Shown in pieces: positions 62,344 to 63,133 of a stretch of 63,133 bases of DNA. The DNA is taken from positions 1 through 63,133 of the forward strand of contig CAAGGR010000042.1 in NCBI GenBank assembly GCA_900769445.1, read 5' to 3'. A program made the translations under genes and the position numbers. This DNA is from an uncultured Alistipes sp. (GTDB taxonomy: Bacteria; Bacteroidota; Bacteroidia; Bacteroidales; Rikenellaceae). Within the stretch, counting starts at the first letter, position 1, and every line of letters begins with the position of its first letter. The notes below the pieces were generated by a model that saw only the letters and a list, made by a program, of their open reading frames with translations, did not search any database and had not been told where the DNA came from.

Positions 62344-62852
62344 TACTGCTGTACCATTATAAGTTTCGAGGTATCATACCCCCTATTCTGCGCTGTTAGG
62401 AGTATATCGTTAAGCACCCCTTCTGGGAGCTTTTGTGTGCGCGATAGTATCCAGAGATACTTGGGCGACTTACTACCTATCAACGCCCACTCATAGTTGT
62501 TGTCGAGGGCAAGGATATTGTAGTCGGAGTAGAAGAACAGAAAGAAGGAGACGCGTAGCTGCCCAGGGTGGTCTCCGAGTTTTGCTTTCCCATCTGCAAT
62601 TCTAAACCTGCCGTTACGGCTATCTACGCCGCTATTCTCAACGAGTATCTTGCCATCTGGGAGGAGTGTATACTGCGCCTTGCAGTACTCCATATTGCGC
62701 TCGAAGCTATGGTCGTAGCGCGCAATCTCATACCAGCGCCCCATATAGCGCTCCACATCCAATGACGCGACGGTAGCACGATTTATATCACTCTGTGCAT
62801 TACACGATATTGTCGTCATAACAATTGCGAAAGTTAAAATTAAGCGTTTCAT
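62343..62852 (-). CDS. Lipocalin (Blc-like)
   Basis: 169 aa from the ATG at 62850-62852; the frame extends upstream but that part encodes no plausible protein and runs through repeats. Signal sequence with a possible lipobox (TISC near residue 17). Lipocalin signature YMGRWYEIARYDHSFER, then LPDGKILVENSG and NYEWALIGSKSPKYLWILSRT. Binds fatty acids or lysophospholipids at the envelope in related bacteria. Confidence 0.9.
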   Translation of the reverse strand: MKRLILTFAIVMTTISCNAQSDINRATVASLDVERYMGRWYEIARYDHSFERNMEYCKAQYTLLPDGKILVENSGVDSRNGRFRIADGKAKLGDHPGQLRVSFFLFFYSDYNILALDNNYEWALIGSKSPKYLWILSRTQKLPEGVLNDILLTAQNRGYDTSKLIMVQQ

Positions 62853-63051
62853 ACAACACTTATGAGCAGATATCGTGCCAGACAAAGTGAAAGGTGAAAG
62901 GTGACAACTGTAAAGTGAGGTGCGCTTCGCGCAGAGGTTGATTACTGCGCCTGATACCAAAGGGCAGAAAGAGGCAGAAAAGGGCCTAAAAGGTAAAATA
63001 TAAAAAGGCATAGCCTTTTAACAACACAAACTTTCCCAAGCCCCACGACCA
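62853..63051. repeat. Mosaic of simple intergenic modules upstream of lipocalin
   Basis: GTGAAAGGTGAAAGGTGACA (62888-62907), GGCAGAAAGAGGCAGAAA (about 62963-62980) and the hairpin AAAAGGCATAGCCTTTT (63003-63019), the same hairpin as at 46924-46941 on the other strand. No gene seen. Confidence 0.6.
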
Positions 63052-63133
63052 AATTTCTTGTCAGAAGGGGTTAGATTTGGTGCCAAGTCGAAATTGACAC
63101 GGATGGGGGTGTACTTGGCGTACATCCCCATTC
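63052..63133. repeat. Palindromic repeat family I, copy C (right end beyond window)
   Basis: The first 28 bases match copy B exactly (AATTTCTTGTCAGAAGGGG onward). The centre then differs: GGATGGGG and CCCCATTC pair around a GTAC-TTGGC-GTAC loop, and loop bases ACTTGGC can also pair with GCCAAGT at about 63082-63088. The right arm is not in the window. Confidence 0.7.

Noticed and set aside
62853..63011. 53-residue upstream extension of the lipocalin
   Set aside because: It runs through repeat modules and precedes a proper signal peptide at ATG 62852.

Overview
The window is chromosomal DNA from a member of the Bacteroidales, most likely a gut commensal. The evidence is the recurrent Bacteroidetes promoter pattern (TTTG, about 19-21 bp, TANNTTTG), the lack of Shine-Dalgarno sequences, and typical family content: BACON-domain lipoproteins, a BspA-like leucine-rich-repeat protein, a fimbrillin-like lipoprotein with a C10 protease, DUF4295 beside L28/L33, a LolA-like gene beside ftsK, and Na+-translocating methylmalonyl-CoA decarboxylase. 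An Alistipes/Rikenellaceae-like genome is plausible, but genus is inference. No rRNA, tRNA, CRISPR array or insertion sequence was recognised.

Layout. 0-5.4 kb: outer-membrane barrel gene and a minus-strand spermidine/putrescine ABC operon (potA-potB-potC-potD). 5.6-8.1 kb: an isolated terminase large subunit and a small gene, divergent from a LexA-like S24 repressor with a shared, palindrome-bearing control region. 8.4-14.3 kb: DPP III lipoprotein, then a plus-strand set of two small membrane/secreted proteins and two transporters (CaCA antiporter, Na/Pi cotransporter). 14.4-21.5 kb: meaB, a BACON lipoprotein, then mce-mmdA-mmdD-mmdC-mmdB, the propionate end of the succinate pathway. 21.6-24.1 kb: BspA-like surface protein. 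24.4-32.3 kb: a minus-strand cvfB/methyltransferase/amidase/TSUP/uvrA cluster divergent from uvrC. 32.6-39 kb: ECF sigma factor with an overlooked 45-codon follower, lipid kinase, pepD, phoH, barrel protein, der. 39.2-43 kb: a lipoprotein plus an IdeS-like cysteine protease. 43-53.8 kb: minus-strand DUF4465-like protein, lolA-like, ftsK, murI, aroK, parC, parE, plsC. 53.8-55.1 kb: a 1.3 kb repeat-rich noncoding region with a large inverted repeat. 55.1-61.6 kb: divergent pyrD-like gene, cinA, pncB, a 38-aa peptide, fimbrillin-like lipoprotein and C10 protease. 61.7-62.9 kb: rpmB-rpmG-DUF4295 and a lipocalin.

The most unusual signal is between the genes. One family of about 130-bp palindromes (at least three copies) keeps its arms and apical loop but changes its central stem with compensating bases. 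Several other short modules (TAATTAGTAA, AAGTTCACTTTTCA, AGAGAC blocks, GGCAGAAA, a 9-bp GGAACATNN array) recur in mosaic combinations and repeatedly supply the stop codon and last codons of unrelated genes (uvrA, murI, plsC, the S24 gene).

Other points of interest are the IdeS/Mac-like protease with its partner lipoprotein, the conserved-looking but stand-alone terminase locus, a dihydroorotate-dehydrogenase-like protein lacking expected catalytic residues, and two short peptides missed by ordinary ORF length limits.
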